From positions 6,489 to 70,488 of the forward strand of contig NZ_WTUX01000002.1 of NCBI RefSeq assembly GCF_009882975.1: 64,000 nucleotides of DNA. The letters run 5' to 3'. The DNA comes from Maritimibacter harenae. GTDB lineage: Bacteria; Pseudomonadota; Alphaproteobacteria; Rhodobacterales; Rhodobacteraceae. Positions 37,522 through 46,256 of the stretch are shown piece by piece. The position numbers were made by a program, and so were the translations under genes. The first letter of the stretch is position 1, and every line of letters starts with the position of its first letter. Below the pieces are notes generated by a model. That model had not been told where the DNA came from, ran no database searches, and saw nothing but the letters and a program-made list of their open reading frames with translations.

Positions 37522-37974
37522 ATGACAATGTTGCCCGGCATTACCCGTTCAACCACCGGTATCGACGACGTCTCCTGGAACGTGCTGGGGCAGACCTACG
37601 TGCCCAAGCAGGTCTCGGAGAGCTCGATGGCCTGGCACGCGACGCTGCCGAAGGGCACCTTCGTGCCCCCGCACATCCACCCCACGCAGGACGAGTTCAT
37701 CTATGTCCTCGAAGGACGCTTCGACCTGCTCCTCAACGGGGTCGAGGCCTATGCCGAGCCGGGCGACGTGATCCGGCTGCCCCGGGGCATTCCGCACGGC
37801 ATCTACAACAAGGGCGACAGCACGATCAAATGCCTGTTCTGGGTGGCTCCGGCGCGCCGGCTCTACGACCTGTTCTGGGCGCTCCACAACCTGGGCCCCG
37901 ACGCGAACCCCGCCGACGTGGTCGCGGTTTCGGCCGAGCACGAGGTCGATTTCCTGCCGCCCTCGGAGACATGA
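37522..37974 (+). CDS. Single-domain cupin protein, paralogue of the one at 26 kb
   Basis: The 150-aa cupin has VPPHIHPTQDEFIYVLEGRF and GIPHGIYNKG metal-ligand motifs and the same C-terminal SAEHEVDFLPP as the 26-kb copy. It begins 21 bases after livF and 4 bases before a flavin monooxygenase gene, in the same operon. It may act on the hydroxylated product of that monooxygenase; there is no direct proof. Confidence 0.8.
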   Translation: MTMLPGITRSTTGIDDVSWNVLGQTYVPKQVSESSMAWHATLPKGTFVPPHIHPTQDEFIYVLEGRFDLLLNGVEAYAEPGDVIRLPRGIPHGIYNKGDSTIKCLFWVAPARRLYDLFWALHNLGPDANPADVVAVSAEHEVDFLPPSET

Positions 37975-37978
37975 TCCG

Positions 37979-39217
37979 ATGAAGGTTCTGATCGCAGGCG
38001 CAGGGATCGGCGGGCTGACGACGGCGCTCATGCTGCATGCGCGCGGCATTCCCGTGCAACTCTACGAGTCCGCGCGCGAGGTGCGCGAGGTGGGCGTGGG
38101 CATCAACGTGCTGCCCCACGCGATCCGCGAATTGTCCGAGCTGGGCCTGCTTCCGGCGCTGGATGCGGTCGGGGTGCGGACGCGCAAGCTGTCCTACCTG
38201 ACCAAGCAGGGGCAGGAGGTCTGGTCGGAGCTGCGCGGCACGCATGCGGGCCACGATGTCCCGCAATTCTCGATCCACCGGGGCCGTCTTCAGAAGGTGA
38301 TCCACGACGCGGTGATCGAGCGCCTCGGCCCCGACGCGATCCGCACCGGCCGGAGGCTTTCGGGCTTCGTGCAGAACGAGACGGGGGTGACAGCCCACTT
38401 CACCGACGCGGTGGAGGGCGGCGCCGGCCAGACCGACCGGGGCGACGTGCTGATCTGCGCCGATGGCATCCATTCCGTCGGACGCCGCGCCTTCTACCCG
38501 AACGAGGGCCCGCCCTCGTGGCAGGGCGTCGCGATGTGGCGCGGCGCGACCGACTGGCCGATCTGGGAAGACGGCGAGAGCATGGCCATCGGCGGCGGGT
38601 TGGGGGGCAAGTTCGTGCTCTACCCGATCGCGCCGCCCGAGGGCGACCGCCAGTTGATGAACTGGGTGGTCAACGTGCGGATCAAGGATCCCGAAATCTC
38701 CACCCCGCCGCCCGACAACTGGTCGCGGCGGGTGCCCCTGGCCACGGTGCTGCCCCATGCGCTGCGCTTCCACGTGCCGGGGATGGACATCGGCGGGCTC
38801 GTGCGTGCGACCGATACGATCTTCGAATACCCGATGGCCGACCGCGATCCGCTCCCGCGCTGGACCTTCGGACGGGTGACGCTGCTGGGGGACGCCGCGC
38901 ATCCGATGTACCCGGTGGGCTCCAACGGGGCGAGCCAGGCGATCCTCGACGCGCGCTGCCTGTCGGACCTCCTCGCGCGCTCCGAACACCCGCGCGCGGC
39001 ACTCTGGGGCTACGAGAAGGAACGCCTGCCCAAGACGGCCGAAGTCGTGCGCACCAACCGCGTCGGCGGCCCGGAGCGCGTGATCGACGAGGTCGAGAAA
39101 CTTGCGCCGGCAGGCTTCAAGAAGATCGACGACGTGCTCGACTACGAGGAACGCAAGGCGATCGTCGGCGGCTATGCCTCGATGGCGGGGTTCTCGAAGG
39201 TCCGCAAGGCTTCGTGA
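37979..39217 (+). CDS. FAD-dependent aromatic monooxygenase (group A)
   Basis: The 412-aa protein has GAGIGGLTTALMLHARG (FAD), GDVLICADGIHSVGR (DG motif) and GRVTLLGDAAHPMYPVGSNGASQAILDA (GD motif). The GSNGASQA form resembles the PhzS/3-hydroxybenzoate 6-hydroxylase branch. It likely hydroxylates an amino- or hydroxybenzoate. It ends the operon, with a hairpin terminator 22 bases later. Confidence 0.85.
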   Translation: MKVLIAGAGIGGLTTALMLHARGIPVQLYESAREVREVGVGINVLPHAIRELSELGLLPALDAVGVRTRKLSYLTKQGQEVWSELRGTHAGHDVPQFSIHRGRLQKVIHDAVIERLGPDAIRTGRRLSGFVQNETGVTAHFTDAVEGGAGQTDRGDVLICADGIHSVGRRAFYPNEGPPSWQGVAMWRGATDWPIWEDGESMAIGGGLGGKFVLYPIAPPEGDRQLMNWVVNVRIKDPEISTPPPDNWSRRVPLATVLPHALRFHVPGMDIGGLVRATDTIFEYPMADRDPLPRWTFGRVTLLGDAAHPMYPVGSNGASQAILDARCLSDLLARSEHPRAALWGYEKERLPKTAEVVRTNRVGGPERVIDEVEKLAPAGFKKIDDVLDYEERKAIVGGYASMAGFSKVRKAS

Positions 39218-39238
39218 AGAAAAGCGCAGGTTCGGAAG

Positions 39239-39263
39239 AGACCGGCGGCGGACGCCGGTCTTG
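39239..39263 (+). terminator. Hairpin terminator after the Liv/monooxygenase operon
   Basis: AGACCGGC (39239-39246) pairs with GCCGGTCT (39254-39261), loop GGCGGAC, followed by only a single further T. It closes the plus-strand operon that began at 31970. The weak T-run lowers confidence. Confidence 0.5.
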
Positions 39264-39581
39264 CGCCGGGCAACGCGACTGAAACGGCTCACCACGCTTG
39301 GTTCCTCGCACGCCCACGGGACCGCGCCCCGAATGCAGGGCGCGGTCTGTGGCGCGTACCTTTGCATGTCACCATGCCCACAGAAAGCACGGGAAAGCGC
39401 TGCTCCAGGCGCTTCGGAAGCCTTCTGCCGATCAACAGAAAACGAACATGTCATTGCCGTGCTACGCCCCGCGGCGCGTCGCCCGTGGTGGTCCCACGTT
39501 CCCACCTCCGCGAGGGTGATTGAAATCGCGTCCGAATTTCGATAACCCATGAGTTAGTAAAATTTCGGAATCGTTCGAGAC
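39264..39581. other. Intergenic region upstream of the ThDP gene
   Basis: About 320 bases without a supported gene. The last 60 bases become AT-rich (tttcgataacccatgagttagtaa), which suits a promoter, but no convincing -35/-10 pair or operator stands out and the ribosome site before ATG 39582 is poor. Confidence 0.5.
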
Positions 39582-41204
39582 ATGGCCAAATTACACCTCG
39601 CGCTGGCGGCGGCGCTTCGCGATCATGACGTGCGCACCTTGTTCGGCGTCGTGGGGGATGCGAACGCCTATTTCGTGTCCGCGTTCGCCGACATGGACGA
39701 CACGCGCTATGTCAGCGCGGGGAACGAGAACGGCGCCGTGTTGATGGCCATCGGTTATGCGATGACCACGGGCGATGTGGGGTTCTGCACGGTCACGCAT
39801 GGACCCGCGCTCACGAATTGCGTCACGGCGCTGACCGAAGGCGCGCGCTCGCACACCCCGATCGTCCTGATGGCCGGGGACACGCCCGTGGCGGATCGCG
39901 AAAACCTCCAGAACACGGACCAGAAGGCGGTCGCCGTGGCAGCCGGGGCCGGGTTCGAGCAGTTGCGCCGTCCCGGGACCGCGCTGGAAGACCTGGCCCG
40001 CGCCGTGCGCCGGGCCAAGGCCGAGCGCCGTCCCGTCGTCTTCAACATGCCGGCGGACTTCCAGTGGGAGGACGCCGAGGCGACCCACGAGAGCTGGGAC
40101 GTGCCGGCGCTGGGACCGACGCGGATCGAGGGTGACGCGCTCGACAATGCGGTGGGGATCATCGCGGTGGCGCGCCGCCCCGTCGTGCTGGCTGGGCGCG
40201 GGGCGATCGACGACGCGTCGCGTGCGGCGCTGCTCCGGCTTGCCCGCCGGATCGAAGCGCCGCTGGCCACCACGATCCGCGCCAAGAACCTGTTTCGTGG
40301 AGAGGATCACGTGCTTGGGGTGTGTGGCACCGTGTCCACGCCGCAGGCCGCGGAAATCCTGATGGGGGCCGATTGCATCATCGCCTTCGGTGCATCGCTC
40401 AATTTCCACACGACCGCCGAAGGGGGCTTCGTCGAGGGCAAGCGCGTGATCCAGGTCGCCGACCGGGCCGAGGATCTCGGGGTCGGCGCGGTCGCGGATG
40501 TCGCGATCCTCGGGCAGGCGGCCGAGGCGGCGGACACCTTCGTGCATTGGCTCGACGAGGTCGAGATCCCGGCGTCGGGCTTCACGCGCGACCTGCCGGC
40601 CCAAGGGCTCGACGTGCCGCCGATACCCAAGCCGGGCCGCCCGCGCGATGGGACCATCGACTTTCTTGCCGCTCTGAAGCGGCTGAACGACATCCTGCCC
40701 GAAGACCGCGTGCTCGTGACCGATGCGGGGCGCTGGATGGTCCGCAGCTACGGGCTTCTGACCGCGCCGGCCCCGCGCGACTTCGTGACCTCGGCGAGCT
40801 TCGGGTCGATCGGTCTCGGCCTTGCGACGGCGATCGGAGCGGGGGTGGCGCATCCCGGGCGGCCGACCGTGCTGTTCAACGGCGACGGTGGGTTCATGCT
40901 GGGCAACCTGGCCGAATTCCACTCGGCCGTGCGCGCCGGGCTCGACCTGATCGTCGTGCTGATGAACGACGGCAGCTACGGGGCCGAGCACGTCCAGTTC
41001 CGCGACAAGCAACTCGACCCGGCGATCACGCTGTTCGACTGGCCCGCCTTCGTGCCCCTCGCGCGGGCGCTCGGCGGTGACGGGGTGGAGGTCCGGTCCG
41101 AAGATGCGCTCGCCGCGCTTCCCGACGCACTGGCGGGCCGCGACCGCAGCCGGCCTTTCCTGATCGACGTGCACCTGGATCCGGATCATGTCGCAATGTG
41201 GTAG
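39582..41204 (+). CDS. Thiamine-diphosphate-dependent enzyme (acetolactate synthase / benzoylformate decarboxylase family)
   Basis: This 540-aa protein has the three ThDP domains. Catalytic E49 is in YVSAGNENGAVLMA, a central Rossmann-like domain spans about 190-330, and the ThDP motif is FNGDGGFMLGNLAEF...VLMNDGSYG. It could decarboxylate a 2-oxo acid or form/cleave a carbon-carbon bond. The neighbours (TRAP importer, acyl-CoA ligase, acyl-CoA dehydrogenases) do not settle which. It stands alone with a 234-bp gap before the TRAP genes. Confidence 0.82.
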   Translation: MAKLHLALAAALRDHDVRTLFGVVGDANAYFVSAFADMDDTRYVSAGNENGAVLMAIGYAMTTGDVGFCTVTHGPALTNCVTALTEGARSHTPIVLMAGDTPVADRENLQNTDQKAVAVAAGAGFEQLRRPGTALEDLARAVRRAKAERRPVVFNMPADFQWEDAEATHESWDVPALGPTRIEGDALDNAVGIIAVARRPVVLAGRGAIDDASRAALLRLARRIEAPLATTIRAKNLFRGEDHVLGVCGTVSTPQAAEILMGADCIIAFGASLNFHTTAEGGFVEGKRVIQVADRAEDLGVGAVADVAILGQAAEAADTFVHWLDEVEIPASGFTRDLPAQGLDVPPIPKPGRPRDGTIDFLAALKRLNDILPEDRVLVTDAGRWMVRSYGLLTAPAPRDFVTSASFGSIGLGLATAIGAGVAHPGRPTVLFNGDGGFMLGNLAEFHSAVRAGLDLIVVLMNDGSYGAEHVQFRDKQLDPAITLFDWPAFVPLARALGGDGVEVRSEDALAALPDALAGRDRSRPFLIDVHLDPDHVAMW

Positions 41205-41348
41205 ACCGTCCCATAATCCGGGACGAAATTGACGAAAACGTCTCAGGAAATGGGACGCTCTGAGGGTCAAGAGCACCATGTTTTGCGCCATAATATCGGA
41301 AAATCAGGAATTTCAGGCGTTTTCGGTGGGGCGCGGCAACTGGTCTCT

Positions 41349-41364
41349 TGTCCCACTAAGTAGG
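41349..41364 (+). promoter_or_regulatory. Candidate IclR-type site upstream of TRAP operon 2
   Basis: TGTCCCACTAAGTAGG resembles the two sites at 50684-50699 and 50836-50851 (shared TGTCCC-x-CTA core). It lies 75 bp upstream of the dctP2 start. The match is partial. A separate GTCCC-ATAATCC-GGGAC inverted repeat at 41208-41224 is also in this region. Confidence 0.35.
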
Positions 41365-41438
41365 AGGTGCTAGCGTTTTTTCATCGCGGCCGCGTGCCGC
41401 GAACCAGAGATGGCCGGCAACGGCTCAGGGAGGAACAC

Positions 41439-42659
41439 ATGACATTCACCACCAAATGGACGGGCCTGTCCGCGGCGGCACTTCTGGCCGCGTCCGGCAT
41501 GACCTTCGCCACGGCAGCCCAAGCGCAGGAATGGCTCGACAACCTCGAGCCGATGACGCTCAAGCTCGCCGACTTCTCCGGCAACCAGGACGCCAACTTC
41601 GGCAAGGCGATGGTCGCCTGGGAGGAGTCGATCACCGAATTCACAGACGGCAAGATCACCTTCGAGAACTACTGGTCGTCCTCGCTCCTTGGCGCGCTCG
41701 ACACGCTTTCGGGCGTGGGCGACGGGGTGGCCGACATCGGCCTCATCATCCCGTCCTACATGCCCCAGGAGCTTCCCGTGGGTTCGTGGCTCTTCGGGAT
41801 GGGCGCGGCGCTGTCGGGCTCGACCGTGCATGACGTGGCCGCGGGCGGTGCGACGGCGCTCGAGACCGTGCTGACGTTCGAACCGCTGACCGAGGAATAC
41901 GCGCGCCACAACGTGAAGGTGCTGCAGGCGACTGCGACGCCGGCCTACAACCTGCTGTGCAACACGCCGATCTCGTCGCCAGAAGAGGCCGAGGGCAAAC
42001 GGGCCCGCGCGATCGGCGCGGTCTGGTCCGAAACCGTCGAGGCGCTGGGCATGACCCCGGTCTCCATCGCGTGGGGCGAGGCATATGAAGGGCTTCAGCG
42101 CGGGGTGTTCGACTGCATGGTCATCAACCCGAACCAGTACGTGGACGGGCTTGTCCTGAAGGACGTGGCGCCGGAATACGTGCCCGTCACGATGGCGCAG
42201 CTTCAAGCCTCGACCTGGGTGATGAACCTCGACGTGTGGAACAGCTTCCCGGCCGAACTGCAGGACTTCATCACGCAGGCCAACGTGAAAGCGGCCTACG
42301 ACATCTGGGAAGGCTACCTGGACATCGAGGCCAAGGCGGGCGAGCTGATCGCCGAAGGCGAGGAAATCCACACCAACGACATCTCCTCGCTCGAGCCGAT
42401 CGCGCGCGAACAGCGGGCGGCCTACATCGCGGCCCTGCCGGAAAGCGCGCCTGACAGCGTCGAGAACCCGCAGGGCTTCATCGACGACTACCAGGCCCGG
42501 ATCGGCTATTGGACCGACGCTTTGGTCGAAGACGGCTACGAGGTGACCGAGCGCACGCCGGAGGCCATCCTCGATGCCTTCGCCGGGCTCTCGGAGGTGG
42601 ACCTGTCGGGCTTCTACGAGAAGTTCAATTCCGAGGTCACCCCCGGGCTCATGAACTGA
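41439..42659 (+). CDS. dctP: TRAP substrate-binding protein (DctP family)
   Basis: The 406-aa protein has a Sec signal peptide (to about AAQAQ, residue 30) and a DctP-like fold (EEAEGKRARAIGAVWSETVEALGMTPVSIAWGEAYEGLQRGVFDC), in which the EALGMTPV and YEGLQRGVFD segments are conserved. It is longer than most DctP proteins. GGGAGGAA lies 7-14 bases before ATG 41439. It delivers an organic acid to the DctQM channel encoded next. Confidence 0.9.
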   Translation: MTFTTKWTGLSAAALLAASGMTFATAAQAQEWLDNLEPMTLKLADFSGNQDANFGKAMVAWEESITEFTDGKITFENYWSSSLLGALDTLSGVGDGVADIGLIIPSYMPQELPVGSWLFGMGAALSGSTVHDVAAGGATALETVLTFEPLTEEYARHNVKVLQATATPAYNLLCNTPISSPEEAEGKRARAIGAVWSETVEALGMTPVSIAWGEAYEGLQRGVFDCMVINPNQYVDGLVLKDVAPEYVPVTMAQLQASTWVMNLDVWNSFPAELQDFITQANVKAAYDIWEGYLDIEAKAGELIAEGEEIHTNDISSLEPIAREQRAAYIAALPESAPDSVENPQGFIDDYQARIGYWTDALVEDGYEVTERTPEAILDAFAGLSEVDLSGFYEKFNSEVTPGLMN

Positions 42660-42667
42660 GACGAACC

Positions 42668-42693
42668 TGTCCGCCCCGCAACAGGGGCGGACA
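42668..42693 (+). promoter_or_regulatory. Intercistronic hairpin between dctP2 and dctQ2
   Basis: TGTCCGCCCC (42668-42677) pairs perfectly with GGGGCGGACA (42684-42693) around GCAACA, with no T-run. Located between the binding-protein and permease genes, it probably stabilises the dctP message or attenuates read-through so that more binding protein is made. Confidence 0.6.
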
Positions 42694-42738
42694 CTCCAGG
42701 CTTGCCCGGTGACGGGCGCACGGGCGACACTTCATTCC

Positions 42739-43314
42739 ATGTCTGATGCCACCACTCACGACGACACGGCGCCGCGACCCGATCCGGTTCTCCTGAGGAT
42801 CGTCGACGCCGTCGCGCTCGCCCTTGCCCTGGTCGCCGGTGCGGCGCTGATCCTTCTCGCGCTGAACGTGCTGGTCGATGTGATCGGGCGGGCGGCGTTC
42901 AACAAGCCGTTCACCGGAACGCTCGAATATACCGAGAACTGGTGGATGCCGACGCTCACCCTGCTGGCCTTCGCCTACACGGAGCGCAAGCAGGAACACA
43001 TCAAGGTGACGATCCTGCTCGACACGCTGCCCTTGCGCATGCGTCGCGCCGTCGAGGGCGTGTTCGGCGCGATCGCCACGGTGCTGCTCCTCGCGCTCGC
43101 CTGGCATGGGTTGAGCGAAGCGCTGGAAGCGGCCGAGTACGGGCAGACCACCGCCTCGAGCCCGCCGGTGGCGATCTGGCCCTTCAAGGTCGCGGCCCCG
43201 GTGGGCGTGCTTGCGCTGGCGCTCCAGATGGCCGCGACGAGCTATCGCTACCTCGCGGGCCATCTGCCGCATGCCGCGGACGACGACGAGGCGCACGAGG
43301 GCGAAGCGATATGA
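42739..43314 (+). CDS. dctQ: TRAP transporter small permease (DctQ)
   Basis: The 191-aa protein has four membrane helices and the DctQ pattern LNVLVDVIGRAAFNKPFTGTLEYTENWWMP. Start ATG 42739 is likely, but GTG 42709 is possible; neither has a strong ribosome site. It overlaps dctM (ATGA). Confidence 0.87.
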   Translation: MSDATTHDDTAPRPDPVLLRIVDAVALALALVAGAALILLALNVLVDVIGRAAFNKPFTGTLEYTENWWMPTLTLLAFAYTERKQEHIKVTILLDTLPLRMRRAVEGVFGAIATVLLLALAWHGLSEALEAAEYGQTTASSPPVAIWPFKVAAPVGVLALALQMAATSYRYLAGHLPHAADDDEAHEGEAI

Positions 43315-44792
43315 CCAGCCAGACCGAAACCCTCACCGGACCGGGCCGCACCGCGTCGCGCATCGGCATGACGATCTTCGTCCTTGGCCTGATCGTGGCC
43401 GGCGGGGCGCTCTGGGGCATGCTGGCCGCCGACCTGTCCAAGGAAATCACCGGGCTGCTCATCATCGTGCTGTCCATCGTCCTTCTGCTCATGGGCATTC
43501 CCGTGGGCGTCGCCATGCTGGGCGCCGCGGTGGTCGGGCTCTACGCGCTGACCGGCGGACGGGTCGTCCGCTCGACGATGGAGAGCGTGGCCTTCGACGC
43601 GACCGCCTCCTGGTCTCTGTCGGTGATCCCGATGTTCATCCTGATGGGCATGATCCTGTGGAAGTCCGGGCTCACCACCTCGGCCTTCTCCGCCGCGCGC
43701 ATGTGGCTGGGCTGGATGCCCGGCGGGCTCGCGGTGGCCACGAACTTCGCAGGGGCCGCGCTGGCGGCCAGTTCGGGCAGCACCATCGGCATCACCTATG
43801 CGCTGGGCCGGGTGTCGATCCCGGAGATGCTGAAGTCGGGCTACCATCCGCAGCTCGCCGTCGGCAGCGTGGCCGCCGCGGGGACACTGGGACAGATCAT
43901 CCCGCCCTCGCTGCTGCTCGTCGTCTACGCCGGGGCCGCGTCGCTCCCGGTCGGGCAGCAGCTGCTCGCGGGCGTGGTGCCGGGGGTGATCCTCGCCGTC
44001 GCCTTCGGGGCCATGATCGTGCTTCACGCCTCGTTGCGCCCCGGCCTCGCGCCGCGCGCCGACATGTCCGACGTGACCTGGTCGATGCGGATCCGCGCCC
44101 TGATCGAGGGCACCCCGATCGCCATCGTGATCCTGATCGTCATCGGCGGCCTCTTCGCCGGTATCTTCACGGCGACCGAGGCGGGGGTCTGCGGCATGAT
44201 CGCCGCGCTGATCCTGGGGGTGATCCACCAGCTTCGCCAGGGCACGCGCGTGCGGGCCATCGGCGTGATGCTGCGCGAGGCGTTGGTCGGCACGCTGACC
44301 GGCACCGCCTCGGTCTTCCTGCTGATCGTGGGGGTCGCCGTCCTGACCCGCGCTATGGCGCTGAGCCAGGTGCCCAACTTCATCGCGACCGGCATCGCCG
44401 AGATGGGACTGGGCCGGGTGGAACTGCTGTTCATCCTGATCGGCGCCTACCTGATCCTCGGCATGTTCATGGACACGCTGGCGATGATGCTCCTCACCAT
44501 CCCCGTGCTTCTTGGGCCGCTCGCATCGGTCGGGGTGGATCCGCTCTGGTTCGGCGTGTTCCTTGTGGTCATGGCCGAGGTCGGGCTCCTGACGCCACCG
44601 CTGGGCATCCTCACCTTCATCGTCCACCGCATCGCGTCCGATCCGGAGGCGAACCTCGGACGCCCGATCTCGCTGGGCACCGTGTTCCTGGGCGTGCTGC
44701 CCTTCGCGCTGACCGCGATCGCCGTGGTGATCCTCCTGATCCTCGTGCCCGACATCGTGACCTGGCTGCCCGGGGCCAGCACGGGCCGGTGA
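43311..44792 (+). CDS. dctM: TRAP transporter large permease (DctM)
   Basis: This 493-aa protein has about 13 hydrophobic segments, including ALAASSGSTIGITYALGRVSIPEM and VGLLTPPLGILTFI, both DctM hallmarks. It begins with an extra hydrophobic segment before the core, making it longer than the first DctM in this window. It forms the transport channel with DctQ. Confidence 0.92.
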   Translation: MTSQTETLTGPGRTASRIGMTIFVLGLIVAGGALWGMLAADLSKEITGLLIIVLSIVLLLMGIPVGVAMLGAAVVGLYALTGGRVVRSTMESVAFDATASWSLSVIPMFILMGMILWKSGLTTSAFSAARMWLGWMPGGLAVATNFAGAALAASSGSTIGITYALGRVSIPEMLKSGYHPQLAVGSVAAAGTLGQIIPPSLLLVVYAGAASLPVGQQLLAGVVPGVILAVAFGAMIVLHASLRPGLAPRADMSDVTWSMRIRALIEGTPIAIVILIVIGGLFAGIFTATEAGVCGMIAALILGVIHQLRQGTRVRAIGVMLREALVGTLTGTASVFLLIVGVAVLTRAMALSQVPNFIATGIAEMGLGRVELLFILIGAYLILGMFMDTLAMMLLTIPVLLGPLASVGVDPLWFGVFLVVMAEVGLLTPPLGILTFIVHRIASDPEANLGRPISLGTVFLGVLPFALTAIAVVILLILVPDIVTWLPGASTGR

Positions 44793-44832
44793 GGGGTTGC
44801 GCCGCATCCGGGATCCGGGGCAGGGGAAGGTC

Positions 44833-45450
44833 ATGACGCGCGCCGAACTGGGATCCAAGAAAGACCGCCGCGAGGCGTCCGACCGCAGGATGCTGCGGGC
44901 GGCGACGGCGCTGATCAGCAAGGGCGGCATCGCGGGCGCCAAGCTGGCCCAGATCGGGATCGACGCGGGCTACAGCCCCAATCTGCCCGTGCAGCGTTTC
45001 GGCACCAAGCTCGCGCTGCTCATTGCCGTGCTGGACGGGATCGAGGACCGGTTCCTGCGCCATGTCGAGAACCGGGTCGGCGAGAAGCGCGGGGTCGCGG
45101 CCTTGGCCGAGCGCATCCGACTTCAACTCGAAGCGGTGCGCGACATGCCCGAAAGCGCCATCGCGCTCTACCACCTGATCATCGAAAGCACCGGCTCCAT
45201 GCCGGATCTGAAACCGCGGGTGGCGGGGCTTCAGAAGGCCTACCACGACAATCTGCATACCTATCTCGAACAGGCGCAGGCGGCAGGCGAGCTCGCGCCG
45301 GACGCGGACATCAACCGGGCGGCGCGGCTGATCTCCGGCGCCATCAGCGGCATGTCGATCCAGGCCATCGTGGACGAGCGGACGAAGGAACTGGGCGACG
45401 ACGCCGAGGCGCTGGCCGCCCAGCTGCTCGCGCCGATCCTGGCCCGTTAG
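44833..45450 (+). CDS. TetR-family regulator
   Basis: The 205-aa protein has an N-terminal helix-turn-helix (about 12-60; MLRAATALISKGGIAGAKLAQIGIDAGYSPNLPVQRFGTK) and an all-helical ligand domain. GGGAAGG precedes ATG 44833. It follows dctM by 40 bases on the same strand and meets the iclR gene tail to tail with one base between. It probably senses an acyl-CoA or the imported acid. Confidence 0.85.
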   Translation: MTRAELGSKKDRREASDRRMLRAATALISKGGIAGAKLAQIGIDAGYSPNLPVQRFGTKLALLIAVLDGIEDRFLRHVENRVGEKRGVAALAERIRLQLEAVRDMPESAIALYHLIIESTGSMPDLKPRVAGLQKAYHDNLHTYLEQAQAAGELAPDADINRAARLISGAISGMSIQAIVDERTKELGDDAEALAAQLLAPILAR

Positions 45451-45451
45451 A

Positions 45452-46228
45452 TCAACGGGCCGCGATGCGGGTCCGGGTGGCCTCGATTTCTTCGCGGATG
45501 ATGCTTTTCCACGTCGCGATGCGCGCGTCGTCCACTTCCTCGGTGTGGACCGCGATGGAAATGGCGAGATCGGGTTCCTCCGCAAAGGCGCGCACGCCCA
45601 TGCCCAGCCCGTAGATCGAGCGGTAGGCGCGGCCGCGACTTTCGGAAAAGCCCGTCGCGCGGGTCTCGGCCACCGCCTCGCGCACCGTGTCGGCGTCGAG
45701 GCTTTCGAACACGTCGAGCTCGGGGGCGATCGTCGCGATCACCCGCTCGGCCGTGTCGTCCGGCAGGCCCGCCAAGAGCGCCGTCGCCCCGGCGCCGACG
45801 CCCAGGTAACGCCGCTGGCCGACCTCGACCGGGATCACGCGGATGACCGCGCGCCCCTCGGCCTTGTGGACGCAGACCGCCTCGAAGCCCGAGCGGCGCA
45901 TGAGGTAGGTGGTCACGTTCGACCGCTCGGCGACCCTGTCCACGCAGGCGGTCCAGGGGGCGAGTTCGAGCACCCGGTCGCTCACGGCGAGGCCCAGCTC
46001 GTAGCTCAGCATGCCCACCTCGTACTTGCGCGAGGCCGGGTTGTAGGCGGCGAGCCCGGTGTCGGTCAGGCTTTTCAGGATGCGGTGCGTGGTGGAGCGG
46101 GGCAGCCCCACGGCCTCGGAGATGTTGCGCAGGTTCATCGGCGCATCGCCCGAGACATGGGCGATCTGCTTCAGGATCGCGGCCGCGCGCCGGATCGCCT
46201 GCGTCCCGTCCTGGTTCTCGTCTTTCAT
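45452..46228 (-). CDS. IclR-family transcriptional regulator
   Basis: The 258-aa protein has a winged helix (about 12-75; MNLRNISEAVGLPRSTTHRILKSLTDTGLAAYN) and the IclR effector domain, with GVGAGATALLAGLPDD and a late LGMGVRAFAEEPDLAISIAVH. It is encoded at the head-distal end beside the acyl-CoA ligase operon. The motif pair at 50684 and 50836 is a candidate target. Confidence 0.88.
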   Translation of the reverse strand: MKDENQDGTQAIRRAAAILKQIAHVSGDAPMNLRNISEAVGLPRSTTHRILKSLTDTGLAAYNPASRKYEVGMLSYELGLAVSDRVLELAPWTACVDRVAERSNVTTYLMRRSGFEAVCVHKAEGRAVIRVIPVEVGQRRYLGVGAGATALLAGLPDDTAERVIATIAPELDVFESLDADTVREAVAETRATGFSESRGRAYRSIYGLGMGVRAFAEEPDLAISIAVHTEEVDDARIATWKSIIREEIEATRTRIAAR

Positions 46229-46256
46229 GGGCTCTCCCCGCCAGTGTTGCGGCACA

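Noticed and set aside
42942-43310. Upstream extension of the dctM2 frame, as if it were a longer fused protein
   Set aside because: The region is out of frame with and fully covered by dctQ2, which has clear DctQ motifs; the ATGA overlap at 43311 fixes the start.
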